Positions 1 through 11,023 of a stretch of DNA of 64,000 bases are shown piece by piece. Each line of letters begins with the position of its first letter. Within the stretch, counting starts at the first letter, position 1. Made by a program: the position numbers and the translations under genes. The notes under the pieces were generated by a model. That model ran no database searches and had not been told where the DNA came from. It saw only the letters and a list, made by a program, of their open reading frames with translations. The stretch spans positions 38,140,231 through 38,204,230 of the forward strand of contig CM046457.1 of NCBI GenBank assembly GCA_025506515.1, written 5' to 3'. This DNA comes from Flaveria trinervia (lineage: Eukaryota; Streptophyta; Magnoliopsida; Asterales; Asteraceae).

Positions 1-346
1 AGTTGCATGCTTCCCTCATCTTCTTTCGAAGAATCACGGGGAGATGAGGTAACATACCTAGTATGTTCAGTCTCACCACCAGATGTGGTTTCCTGGTACC
101 CTAGTTTCCCATGCTCAACGATGTCTCTTTCAGAGTCATCAAAGGGCTCGGTTGCCGTAGATTCAGTCTTAGAAATGTTACCACTGTCCACAAGGTCCAT
201 TGAGGCACCTTCTATAGTGGCAGCTGAATCTACATGAGTCTCCTCCACATCAGTGGGACTAACCTCAGTTGTTGGTTGCTGATGGGAGTTAGAGATAAGG
301 GATTTCTCTGGGGTCTGTTGATCTTGGAGAGGGTGTTATAGATCAA
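1..346 (-). pseudogene. Element B, IN-RT linker fragment (copy 1)
   Basis: Read on the minus strand this is an acidic, Ser/Thr-rich low-complexity stretch containing GETEHTRYVTSSPRDSSKED. A second copy at 3664-4007 runs directly into reverse transcriptase, so I take it as the variable linker between integrase and RT of a Ty1/copia polyprotein. Here it abuts a post-pol ORF fragment, which is the wrong gene order for one element; the order is explained by a tandem duplication of about 3.66 kb. It runs off the left end of the window. The assignment rests on the neighbouring RT, not on a motif of its own. Confidence 0.55.
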
Positions 347-1558
347 CTTCGTTGCCATGGAAAGATGTTATCTCTTCATCAGTTTTAACAAAAGGTCAGT
401 GAAAGATAGGATGGGTAAACTTACTGACCCGGGACTTTGGTCAATGTCTACAGGCATTGAGCCTCTGGTGGGGCTATCCCTTGTTGGCTGCTTAGGGGAG
501 TATAGAGACTCACCCTGAGGGCTTTCAGCTTGGGTCGTGGGGTCATGGGTCTGAGACTGAGAAGACTCAAGACCCAAATTGAGGTCAAAAGAGAAGGATG
601 GAGAGACCTGTGACTGAGTGGGAGCCCATGTTTCCACTCTAGTCTTTTTGGATTGAACAAGAGGGGCTTGTGCAATCATAGTAGATTGAACAAGGGTTCG
701 CTTGGGGCGTCTCTAATAAGTGATGGTGATGGGTGGAGAAGGTAGTGTTGGCATTGTGGGGGTAGTTGCTGGTGTGGGTTCATCACCTGTGGGGTAAACA
801 GGGATGTCACCACGAGTCGTTGGCTCAGTCATACCTGTAAAAAGTGAAGTATCTCTTCGTGTGAAGTTGGTGGACACTCTCTTCAAAGTCTTGAAGATGG
901 TCGGCCTTATTTGAGGAGCAGTAAGAGAAGATGCATAGACAAGCTTGCTCTGCTCTAGTTCGCAGTTGATTATGTGCTGGAGAAACCTGGGATACATGAA
1001 GAATGTGTTCTTCTGAAAATTTCCCAATAGGTTAGTCAGCATAAATCTTGAATAGTTGAAGCGGAGGCGTTTCACCAACCCATGAACGAGGCACCCAAGT
1101 TCATATGGGATTTGATCCCATCCCCCAGATTTATTCGACAAGTAGTGAAGGAACACGTGTAGCAGGAAATTCCATTTGTACGAGAAGTTAAATTTGTAGA
1201 TAGTTGACGTGCTAACATCTCCACCATATCCCATTTGGGGATAAGAATTGACCAAATCTGCTTTGGGGAATTCCGTTGGAGCGCCCTGATCATGAAGCTC
1301 TAGATGCTCCCTGATGATCTGTTCAGAAATGACCAACTCCTGGCCACAGATGCTCGATCGAATGACACGAACCCCATTTAGGGTTTCAATCTTACCATTT
1401 GCCCAGAATTCAGACATATGGTTTGAGTAAATTGTGGGGTTTACAGTCAGAGCGGTATAGTAAGAAGATTGGTTTAGAAAGGAGATGATATCTGAGAAGT
1501 CAGCATCTCTTGATGAATCAAGAAGTGCGACTTGGTTCTGCTGAGGGTTGAAGGCCAC
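347..1558 (-). pseudogene. Element B, post-pol accessory ORF (fragment)
   Basis: The longest open part (713-1558, about 280 codons) opens at a GTG where an ATG is expected (VAFNPQQNQ). It carries the N-terminal domain also seen in D, F and K. Shared landmarks are an N-P-x-x-Y...F-W motif near residue 40-50, IIREHLEL near 85, MGYGGD, STTIYKF-like, W-F-L-x-H, a WDQ motif and FMYPRFLQHII near residue 190-200. A Pro/Thr-rich tail follows (TPTPATTPTMPTLPSPP) and continues with frame changes to about 370. I see no signal peptide or membrane helix. It lies after RNase H (2177) and before the linker copy at 1-346. A second, interrupted copy is at 16294-17237. The function is unknown; it may be structural, as such ORFs occupy the env-like position in Sireviruses. 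Confidence 0.7.
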
Positions 1559-2176
1559 TTGGAAAGGTGAATGGGGATGATTTGAGCTGGGTAAAGTTAA
1601 GTAGGAGAAATTTCTAGGGCTGTAAAATTTGCAAGTAAGAGAGTGAAAGTGAATAATCGAGATTATTTAAAATATTGTGGAATGGCGGTAATGGGGTTAG
1701 GATGAGGTGATGTGATGGTTTAGTGGATGAAATGACGGTGGCAGTGAGGTTAAAAATCAGTTAAGTAATCCGACATCATTTACAAAATCTTTGCTTTTTA
1801 CAGTGTGGGGCCCAAGAAATTTACGTTACACAGTGAAATCTCTCTTCCGAGTGTAAAAAATTTCCGTAGGTAACTTGTCTTCCGAAGCCAAATCTTTGCT
1901 TCTGAAGGTTAGAGTTGCTTCCGAATAGAGAATTTGTAAGTTTTGGAAGTAGATTTGATGTACAATCAATCGCTTCTTCGAGGGAAAAAATTCTTCCGAG
2001 AAGAAAGTTATCGTTTGAGAAAATTTGCTTCGGAAGATATGAGAATGTCTTCCAAAGGTTAATTTCTCTTCGGAAGGAATTTACACTTAGAAAATTTCAG
2101 AGAGAATTTCTTGTAACAGGGCTAAATTGTATTGACACAAGACTTACATATTAAAAGGTTTTCAAAAAAGATCAGA
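1559..2176 (-). repeat. Element B spacer with CTTCCGAAG words
   Basis: Noncoding spacer between RNase H and the post-pol ORF of element B. It is AT-rich and studded with CTTCCGAAG/CTTCGGAAG half-words in both orientations (for example around 1845-1910 and 1970-2075). The equivalent spacers in D/K and F carry different words in the same position. A weak TATA-like stretch lies near 1660-1680 relative to the ORF start at 1558. Confidence 0.6.
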
Positions 2177-3640
2177 TTATCGATGTTTATCATCCCAATA
2201 GCTGTTATGAGATACTAAACCTTTGTTCATCAAAAGCTTGGTAAATAGATCAGCATATTGTTCATTTGAATCAACTTTGATTAACTTGATTAGATTTTTC
2301 TCATGAATATCTCTATTGAAATGATACCTGATGTCAATGTGCTTAGTCTTGGAGTGCTTCACCGGATTTTCAGTAATGGAGATAGCACTGTTGTTGTCAT
2401 TATGGATAGGAGTACTCATAAAGTTGAATCCATAGTCTAACATCTGATTTTGAATCCAGAGCAGTTGAGCACAGCAGCTAGCAGCAGCAATGTATTCAGC
2501 TTCAGCAGCTGATGTAGAGACACAAGATTGTTTCTTGCATTGCCATGAGATGATCCTTCCACCAAGAAATTGACATCCTCCTGATGTTGATTTCTTGTCA
2601 ATATGGCAGCCTCCATAGTCACTGTCAGAGTATCCATAAAGATTGAAATCCTTGCTTCTGGGATATCAGAGACCTAGTTTAGGTGCTCCTTTGAGGTATC
2701 TGAGGATTCTCTTCACATCAGCTAGGTGAGACACCTTAGGAGCAGCCTGATATCTTGCACAAATACATCTAGCAAACATGATATCAGGTCTACTGGCTGT
2801 AAGATACATCAGAGAACCAATAATTTCCCTATACTGATGTTGATCAGTATCCTCCCCCTCAAGGTCAGGACAAGATTATGGTTTCTGGGTATGGGTGTCT
2901 TGGAAGGCTTACAATCCTCCATCTCAAATCTTTCTAGGATGTCAGAGACATATTAGATTGATTACGATGAACCCTTCCTTCAGTTGCTTTACCTGAATTC
3001 CAAGGAAAAGTCCATTTTTCCCATGGACCTCATCTCAACTTCTTCCTTAATAATGCTCTCAAAGTCCTTGCACATTTGGCATTTGTGGAACCAATATGAT
3101 GTCATCAACATTGACTTGTACAAGCAAAATGTCCTCTCTCAGACTTTCTGATGAAGAGATCTTGTCAATGGTACCTCTAGTATAGCCATTCTTCAGAAGA
3201 AACTGAGACATAGTCTCATACCACAGCAGGGTGTTGGTGCAGCCCATATAGAGCTTTATCCAATTTGCACACATAGTTGGGGTGCTGTGGATCTTCAAAT
3301 CCTGGAGGTTGGCATACATAGACTTCCCTGTCTATATCCCATATAGAAAAGAACACTTGACATCAAGTTGGTATGCTGTGAAGTCCTTGGATGCAACATA
3401 AGCAAGGAATTCCTAACTGCCTCAAGTCTTGCAACTGGTGCAAAGACATCAGATAATCGATTCCTTCCTCTTGAGTGTATCCTTGAACCACAATCTTGCC
3501 TCATTCTTGATGATCAAGCCTTTATTATCTCTCTTGTTTCTTCTGAACCCCATTTGGTGCCTATAGGTACTTGACCAGATGGTACCGGACATAGGTTCCA
3601 AACCTTCTGTCTCTTGTTGAAGTATCTCCTCTTGCATCGT
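2177..3640 (-). pseudogene. pol: Element B, reverse transcriptase-RNase H (copia pol)
   Basis: Broken Ty1/copia pol. RT pieces in order: LIIKNEARL near 3540-3500, VFAPVARLEAVR near 3440, a catalytic region VNVDDII near 3090-3115, and YETMSQFLLKNGYTRGTIDK near 3160-3220. RNase H runs from about 2640 to 2177 and ends with STPIHNDNNSAISITENPV, HSKTKHIDIRYHF and ADLFTK. Several frameshifts separate these parts. The YVDD box reads NVDD, which would impair polymerase activity if it is not a sequencing error. Gag, protease and integrase are absent upstream: the linker at 3641-4007 follows directly. This is an old, internally deleted Sirevirus-like copy. Confidence 0.85.
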
Positions 3641-4007
3641 TCAATCCGCTACTTTCGAAGGATGAGGTTGCTGCTTCCTCATCTTCTTTCGAAGAATCAC
3701 GAGAGATAGGTAACATACCTAGTATGTTCATTCTCACCACCAGATTTGGTTTCCTTGTACCCTAGTTTTCCCATGCTCAACGATGTCTCTTTCAGAGTCA
3801 TCAAAGGGCTCGGTTGCCGTAGATCAGTCTGAGAATGTTACCACTGTCCACAGGTCCATTGAGGCACCTTCTATACTGGCAGCTTAAATCTACTGAGTCC
3901 CCTCCACATCAGGGACTCACCTCAGTGTGTTGGTCTGATGGGAGTTAGAGATAAGGATTTCCCTCCGGGCTCTGTTGATCTTGGAGAGGGTGTTGTAGAT
4001 CAACTTT
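3641..4007 (-). pseudogene. Element B, IN-RT linker (copy 2)
   Basis: Second copy of the 1-346 linker, about 3.66 kb away in the same orientation and clearly alignable with small indels. It leads into the RT N-terminus (MQEEILQQ...), which fixes its place in pol. At 4003-4007 it is interrupted by element D (target duplication ACTTT); the sequence resumes at 16294. The uninterrupted paralogue is visible around position 346. Confidence 0.65.
4003..4007. repeat. Target-site duplication of element D, left
   Basis: ACTTT immediately before the LTR end TGTTAGG at 4008. The same five bases follow the other LTR at 16294-16298. Five-base duplications are the norm for copia integrase. The flanks joined across D match the unfilled paralogous site near 346. 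Confidence 0.9.
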
Positions 4008-4864
4008 TGTTAGGATCTCAGCCCTTGGTTTAATCGATTGAACAGATTTAGCAGCGGATTAGCTCAGAATTAGACAAATTCAACAAGAACAATTGATATA
4101 AAACGATAAAAGATTTTGTTATAAAGAGAGAAATATCCGACAAAAGGAATATTGCATTAGGATTGTCGGCCTCAAAGGCACGATTACAGTGAGTCATCTT
4201 TCCTTATAAAGAAAAGAATGACGTAGGCTGATGTCACTTGAAGTGACATGTAACCGTTTTATAACTACTGATGTTTAACAACTACTGAAGATGTCAACAA
4301 CTGACATCTTCTTACAAATGTTCCTAAGTGTTAAACATCTCATTACAACTACTGAAAAACATAAAACTACTGAAACTACAACGACTGAAGAACAAGCTCT
4401 TCAGTCGTTTTACAAAACTACTGAAACAAAAAACATTAAACTACTGATATCACAACTACTGAAGAAGTACTCTTCAGCAGTTGTGACAAACTACTGAGGC
4501 TTCAGTACTTGATCTTCAGACTTTGACCTTCAGGCGTTTCATCAGCTGATGACTTCAGTAGATATCATCAGCTGATGTCTTTAGTCTTGTCTTCAGACTT
4601 TGTACATCAGTTGTTGATCTCAGCACTTGTGAACTCTTCAGCTGTTGTACTTCTACTTTGGTCTTTCAGCTTCAGCACTTGTGTTCTTCAGCTGTTGTAC
4701 TTCAGTACTTTGATTCTTCAGCTGTTAAGATCTTCAGCACTTGATCTTCAGCTGTTGTATCTTCAGCACTTGTCAAACTACTGATGAGGCTTTCAGCGTT
4801 GTTGTGATACCGTGTGGGACTTAGAGATTTTCTGATCTTGCTCATTGGTTCTTTTGGTCCAACA
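4008..4864 (-). repeat. Element D 3' LTR
   Basis: 857 bp, starting (minus strand) TGTTGGACC at 4864 and ending CCTAACA at 4008. It is filled with short words such as CTACTGAAGA, CAGCTGAAG and TCAGCTGA in both orientations, including a nearly perfect 35-bp palindrome at 4451-4485. It pairs with 15433-16293. The putative TATA box (TTTATAAGG on the minus strand) lies near 4205. Confidence 0.95.
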
Positions 4865-4878
4865 AACTCCCCCTGAAC
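4865..4878 (-). promoter_or_regulatory. Polypurine tract of element D
   Basis: Minus strand reads TTCAGGGGGAGTT directly before the 3' LTR. AGGGGGAG is the PPT core characteristic of Sireviruses and would prime plus-strand DNA synthesis. The identical core precedes the 3' LTR of K and F. Confidence 0.9.
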
Positions 4879-4914
4879 CATGCAGCCAAAACCTCTACTT
4901 ATTTATACTCCCAC

Positions 4915-7900
4915 TTATTGATGGCAAAATGTTGGTCTTTTTCCTTCTTGATCAGTAGAGAAGATGACCCATGTACGCTCCGGCCTTGGAAGAACCTCTG
5001 AGATCTGTTTGGCATGATATGGTTGGAGCTCTGTTTTGGGGACTTGGACACCGAGCTGTTGCCCCAACCATGAGATCTACTTCCCGTGTATTAGCCTATA
5101 TGATTCCTTGTGTAAGCCCTTAAAAACATGATTTGCTCATCCATTGTCAGCACCTCGGGCACACCATCAAATAATCCTTCTCGCCATACACTTCAGATAT
5201 GTACTTGGCCTGTTTTCCCATTTTTGAGCTCAACCGTTGTTATTTGTCTATAAGCAAACTCCTGGATGAGTTCCTTCTAAGAGCAGGTTGAGCTCTTCTT
5301 GTTTGAAGTTTTCAGTCGTTTGTAAACCATCCTTCTTATAATTTTGTTCTCTAACATCTTTTGAGTGTTGTTTGGCTTCATAGCTTTCTTGAACTCTTCA
5401 CAATTTCCCAGGGGGACACTACAAGCACCAGTGATGTCTTCGTCGACAACTCTCTTCACTTGGCCCTTGTATCTGAGGAATTCTTTCTTGACAATCGATG
5501 TGGCCACCTAGATCAGGCCATATCCTTACTCTTCCCTTTGGTATTGAAAGGTATTAGCAAGGTTGGTACAATCATATTGATTTCTCTTCTCATGCTATCT
5601 TGCATATGCTTCAAGCATTCAGAAGCAATTCCTCATCTGCTATGCTTTGTCAGCTGCTTTTCTTCTCATTTCCCATCATCTGCACATGCACCTCCTTCTC
5701 TACCAGTTTTGCTGCCTGCGTTTTGTTGAAGCCTTAGGCAACGATAGCTGTCGTAATTATCCTCCTCTTCGGCTTCGTCAATCTTGATTGCGATCTTATC
5801 CATTTGGCCTCTTCATCATCACGTCACATCATCACCACATCACCTTTCGAATATGGTTTTATGGTTGGTCTGTTTGGTTGGTTTAGTGGGTGCAATGAAG
5901 GTGTTAGTCATGGTGAGGACCTAGTGAGTTTGAGATTGAGATCAGACTGGTTTTAAGCATTTGCCTGTGAATATAGGAGGTAGGGAAGATTTTAAAATTT
6001 GTTTGTAAGCTACTAAAAAAAACGAAACTGTACCTAAAAGCAAAGAAACTGGAGATTAGGCCAAACGAACAAATGGTTGGTGGTTACAAAGATTTTCTAG
6101 GATTTTCATAAGGATTTTTGGTCCCATCTTCCTTTGGCTTACAATAAATGGAGGTAATTGGAATAAATCCTCTTTCCAAGGCATCAGATAGACCAAAAAA
6201 GGGAAAAAGCTAGGGGAGAAAGATCTTCATGATCTTCTTCTGATCTTGGAGGTCGGGGAAAGAGCCAAAACCTAAACAGCCTAAAGTACAAGGCTCATGG
6301 ATTTGGATCCCAAGAACGGTTTTGTTGGTCAGCGGCACCTCCTCCTTCCCTTCTCTCTCCTTTTCTCTTTGTGATGTGCGAGCTTTTTGACTTCCACAGC
6401 TCCGTCCATCTCCTTCTCCTCTCATTCCCATGCTTTTCCCTCTCCCATCTATCCTCTTCCTTTCCTTTAACTCTGCTCCCCCTGGTTGTTGGATGCTTGC
6501 TAGAATTTCTCACCAACTCCTCCACCTTGTATGAGAAGCCTCTCATCAATGCTTTGAACTTATCTGTGATCAAGTGATGAGTAGGGATTTTGAAGTCACT
6601 GTTGATCAGGGTGGTTCCTGTAATCAGTGCCGAACAGAGGCTGGTGGCTTGATATATACTGGCTCTGTGTAGGACCTTCAGAAGAAGGTGCCATCTGTGT
6701 TGTGTGGTGGCAGATGGACTTGCATCCTGAGACATCTTGGCCAGCAGCTCTTTGAGTCTGCTAACCTCATCCTCTAGAATGGTGTTTTGAGCAACTACTC
6801 AAAGAAGAAGCTCAGGTCATCATCAGTTGTGACTGAATCACCTGACCTCCTGACAAAGTCAGAATGAACATGCCTTGAGTGTAGATCAATTGTAGCATGT
6901 GCCCCTTGTTCTCGGTTCTGGGGACTTCCAGCCTCAGACTATGTCCTTCATCAGCTGTTGCCACTGGTGAGGACTTAGAGATTTACCAGCTGCATCCTGG
7001 TCATTTGCTGAGTCAGAAGCAGTGGCAGCCTCACCAGTAGTTCGCAACCTCCTATCTACACTAGAAGGGAACATGATAACCCCTGTGCTGGGGTACAGAA
7101 GCATTTTGATCCTCCCCCTCAGGTGTAGGTTATCCCATAGTAATGGTGTCTGGGTGGGGGTGAGATAAGCCACTACATGCTGAGCAGACTTGGTTAATGA
7201 CAGATACTTTTCAACAATGATAGGGCTTTGAGGGGCGGTTGCATCAGGAGAGGGTGTGGAAGCAGTGTGCACCCGGGACAGGTGGTGCTCTTCAATGGTA
7301 ATCCCCTCAAGTGAGGAGGATCCCAGCATTGTGCTTCCCTGTGAGTGGTTGCTTCAGGTTCCTTTTGAGAGGAAACCTGAGCGGCTTCAGTGGTGGAGTC
7401 ACAGTCTCTACTGGGGGGTTATTTCCAGCAGAGATAACCTGCGTTGGTGCAGCAGGAGCATCCACAGGGGACTCAATTCCCTGAGTAGCTTTCTTAGGCT
7501 TCTTCTTTGTGGGTTTGGAGGGGACTTTGGATTTGGAGGTGGAGGCTGTGGGTTCCAGCTGCGTGGGTTTGCGCAGCTTGGCAGCCTGTTTGAGAGTTTG
7601 GTCAGTGTTGTGTCGGGAGTATACCTCCGGCAATACAGCCAAAGCAGGGACTCCCAGACCAACTAGTCCCTCAGCAGAAAGCTGATTCTCTATTATGGCC
7701 ATTATAAACCGAGGATATAGTATCCAACGGTTAGAAAGTGGTTTTGTGGCCATATCCTTGAGTTCAAGAAAAATTAGTTCAGAAAAGTTAGTGGTTCTTG
7801 TTCAAGGATAGAGAACAATACCTGTTGCCATCTGGAAGACAGTTGATCCCAAGAGGAAGTCTTCGGAGCCAGGCAAACATTTACCATATGAAATAATAAT

Positions 7901-8283
7901 CGTTCAGCATCTGGAAAATGTTTCTTCAGGATTGTTGAAGCACTAAGATCACCTGATATCCATGTTGTCCAAAGGAAAGATCAAGTTGGCGCTTAGATAT
8001 CCAACAGGGTAGGCAGCATCATCTAACAGCAATATTTGGCGGATGGTAGCAGTAGAGATGACCACCTTATGCGAGTTGATAGATGAAAGGATAGATTCTC
8101 CATTAACGGTCGCATTCATCCAGAACTGACGTAGCGAATCGGCATAAATGATTGGATTTAAAAGGAAAGCCGTTTTTAGTGGGATTGGACCATTAGATCT
8201 ATAGCATTTTCAATTTGGTCCAGAAGGGCGATTTTAAGGTACGCGACACAGTTGTGTCGAGGTTTGAGTTGCATGGTCGCCAT
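4915..8283 (-). CDS. Element D post-pol accessory protein (frameshifted)
   Basis: About 1120 codons between ATG at 8283 (MATMQLKPRHNCVAYL) and TAA at 4915, aligned along its length with the K copy (57343-60803). Order: N-terminal domain with KTSSWDQ and a PRFIMAII-like motif (near 7700); basic Pro-rich linker (KPTKKKPKKATQGIES); Pro/Ser/Thr-rich centre; coiled coil ending LKELLAKMSQD (near 6720); Lys/Arg-rich segment; a C-terminal part with YKGQVKRVVDE (near 5450); and the end at 4915 just before the PPT. Several one-base indels shift the frame; since D's LTRs show the same kind of indel, many may be assembly errors. No signal peptide or membrane helix is visible. A TATA box lies ~78 bp upstream of the ATG. 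The function is unknown; it holds the env-like position of Sireviruses. Confidence 0.75.
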
Positions 8284-8357
8284 TAATGAAGGTGAAAGGT
8301 TTTCAGAGCTTTTGAAAAGTTAGGTCGAGAAAGAATGAAACTCTGAAAGAGGGATCA

Positions 8358-8370
8358 GGTATATATAGGG
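8358..8370 (-). promoter_or_regulatory. Putative internal promoter (TATA box) for D post-pol ORF
   Basis: Minus strand CCCTATATATACC about 78 bp before the ATG at 8283, followed by a CT-rich leader. K has CCCTATAAATACCCC in the equivalent place, 76 bp before its ATG, in otherwise diverged sequence. This suggests a separate transcript for the post-pol ORF. There is no expression evidence here. Confidence 0.6.
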
Positions 8371-9084
8371 TACGGGTTATGAAACGACTGAATGTTTTGG
8401 TGTTAGTCATCAGTATTTGAAGCTACTGATGACGTGGTATTAACTTTCAGACGTTTGAAACGACTGATGGTATTGGTGTGGTCGCAGTTTAAAACAACTG
8501 AAGACATGGTGTTTACTATCAGACGTTGAAACAACTGAAGTCTCTGATTTAGGCATCAGTAGTTTAAAAACTACTGAAGACAAGTTGGACTTCAGATGTT
8601 GAAACAACTGGACTTGGTATTAGTCATCAGTAGTTTGAAACTACTGAAGACCGTGGTTTTGCCATCAGTTGTTGTAACCACTGAAGACTTGGTGTTAGTC
8701 ATCAGTAGTGGTGAAACTACTGAAGACATGTATTGCTTCAGTTGTTTATTAAGAAACAGCAGTTTGTGAACTACTGAAGAGAGAGTACTCATCAGTAGTT
8801 GTCGTCATTCATAGCCTTTCAGCTGTTTCATACTGTCCTCACACTTACTCATCAGCTTTTAGCTGTTTTCAGTAGTTTCATAGGACATCAGTACTTATCT
8901 GTTTCTACTGATTTTCAGTAGTTGTAACTACATCAGTAGTGTAGAACAGATAAGTCCAGTACTTAAAGCATTTAGCCTTCAGTAGTTATAAAAACTACTG
9001 AGGGTAAAATAACTCATCAGTACTTATATGTGACATGGTTACCAATGATCATCAGTAATTACTGAGATCATCAGTAGTTGTCAC
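8371..9084 (-). repeat. Element D spacer: palindromic word array
   Basis: Noncoding spacer between the pol stop and the TATA box, made of many copies of CAGTAGTTT/AAACTACTG, GTTTGAAACTACTGAAG-like and CAGCTG-containing words in both orientations, giving many potential hairpins. The same words fill the LTRs of D, E and K. Confidence 0.85.
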
Positions 9085-11023
9085 TTATTCTAGCTGCAGC
9101 ATACCAAGCCTTAACACCAGGTTATGGAAAGTTGAACTATCCAAAGGCTTAGTAAAAATGTCTGCAAGCTCATCAGCACTAGGCACAAACATAGGATTAA
9201 TTAGACCCTTTTCAAAACATCTCTTATAAATGATGTCTAATTTCTATATGTTTGGTCCTAGAGTGCTGGACAGGATTTTTGACAATGCAAAGAGCTGAAG
9301 CACTATCCATTAATAATGGAGTCTTAGTCTCTGTAATGCCATAATCCAAAAGTTGATTCTGAAGCCAGAGTATTTGGGATGTACAACTTGCAGCAGCAAT
9401 GTACTCGGCTTCAGCAGTGGATGTAGCAACAGATGTTTTTTCTTACTCTGCCAAGAAATCAACAGTTGCCTAGGAATTGGCATCCACCAGAAGTTGATTT
9501 CCTGGTCAACTTACATCCTGCATAGTCACTATCAGAGAAGGCAACTAATTTGCAAGAATGTCCAGTGGAATACCATAAGCCTAGAGATTGTGTGCCTTGC
9601 AGATATCTAAAGATCCTCTTGACTGCAATCAGATGAGACTCCTTAGGTGCAGCCTGAAATCTAGCACAAACACATGTAGCAAACATAATATCTGGTCTAG
9701 AAGCTGTTAAATACATCAAGGAACCAATCATACATCTGTAAAGGGTTTCATCAACCCTTTACCTTTCTGATCAACATCCAATTGTGTGGTGTTGCACATG
9801 GGAGTAGAACAAGATTTACAGTTTTGTAAATCAAACTTATTCAAAAGATTTTTGTATATTTAGACTGATGAATGAAAATTCCATCAGCTTTTGTTTGATT
9901 TGCAAACCTAGAAGAACTGTAATTCTCCCATTGCACTCATTTCAAACTTCTGTTGCATTAAGGTTTGGAAATCCTCACACAATTGGGGATCAGAGGATGC
10001 AATATAATATCATCAACATAAATTTGAACAAGTAGCTTATGCTGATCCACCTTCTTAATAAATAAAGTTTTATCTATGGAGCCTCTAGTGAAATTATTCT
10101 GTAGAAGAAAGTTTGATAAGGTCTCATACCAAGCTCTAGGTGCTTGTTTCAACCCATAAAGCTTTATCAAGCTTATATACCCATTCTGGGTGCTTATTAT
10201 CCTCAAAGCCTGGTGGTTGACACACATAAACTTCTTCTTTTATTGTACCATATAGAAAGCACTTTTGACATCCATTTGGAAAACTTTAAGATTGTGGAGT
10301 GCAGCATAGGCTAAAAACAATCTAATTGCCTCCAGTCTGGCTACAGGGGCAAAGGTTTCATCATAATCAATACCTTCTTCTTGTGCAAACCCCTGCACAA
10401 CCAGTCTGGCCTTGTTCTTAACAATAAGCCCATTTTCATCATTTTTATTCCTAAACACCCATTTAGTGCCTATTGCACACTTACCTGGGGGTAGAGGAAC
10501 AAGCTCCCACACTTGCTGTTTCTTGAACTGAAGAAGCTCAAGCTGCATGGCTTCAACCCATCCATTGTCCCTCAAAGCAACATGATAGTTCTTCTGCTCT
10601 AGCTGACTGATGAAGAGAGCATAGAAGCAGAAATTGGACAACTGGCTTCTGGTTGAGACACCAGCATTGATATCACCAAGGATTTGAGATATTGGGTGAT
10701 TTTTCAGCTCTTGGTAAACAATCAATCTGTGCAAGTGTTTGTAGGGTCTTCAGCAGCAGCAGATGTTGATGCAGATTCTTGAAACCATGAAGATGGTGGC
10801 AACTCAAATGAAGTTGAGGATGCAGAAATCTCATCAGCATTTGTTGTGGATGGTGCGGCTGGAGCTACAGGAGCATCAGGTTAGAGGACTCAGGCAGTTG
10901 ATCACTAAACCTGAAGAGGTGATTACTACTATCATCATCATCTTCAGTAGTAACACCAGGTGGTGAACTGTTGACAGGAGCAACAGCAGGAGATTGATAA
11001 GGACATATTGCAGTATGTCCAAA
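9085..11023 (-). CDS. pol: Element D pol: reverse transcriptase-RNase H
   Basis: The C-terminal half of the polyprotein. A linker (RSQLSNFCFYALFISQ) leads into RT with WVEAMQLELLQFKKQQVWEL (near 10570), GTKWVFRNK, ARLVVQGFAQEEGIDY, FAPVARLEAIRLFLAYAA and the catalytic YVDD at 10009-10020. RNase H starts in MIGSLMYLTASRPDIMFATC (9731), includes FSDSDYAGC and ends with ADIFTKPLDSSTF and a TAA at 9085. RT makes cDNA from the element RNA in cytoplasmic particles and RNase H degrades the template. One-base frameshifts break the frame, but catalytic motifs are intact, so this may be functional in the real genome. Confidence 0.9.

Noticed and set aside
4575..4784. Leu/Ser-rich ORFs in the D and K LTRs (also 49383-49625 and 60897-61139)
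   Set aside because: Translations of the CAGCTGAAG word array; no coding signal.
7256..7666. 136-codon plus-strand ORF in D
   Set aside because: Shadow of the minus-strand post-pol ORF, which aligns with K.
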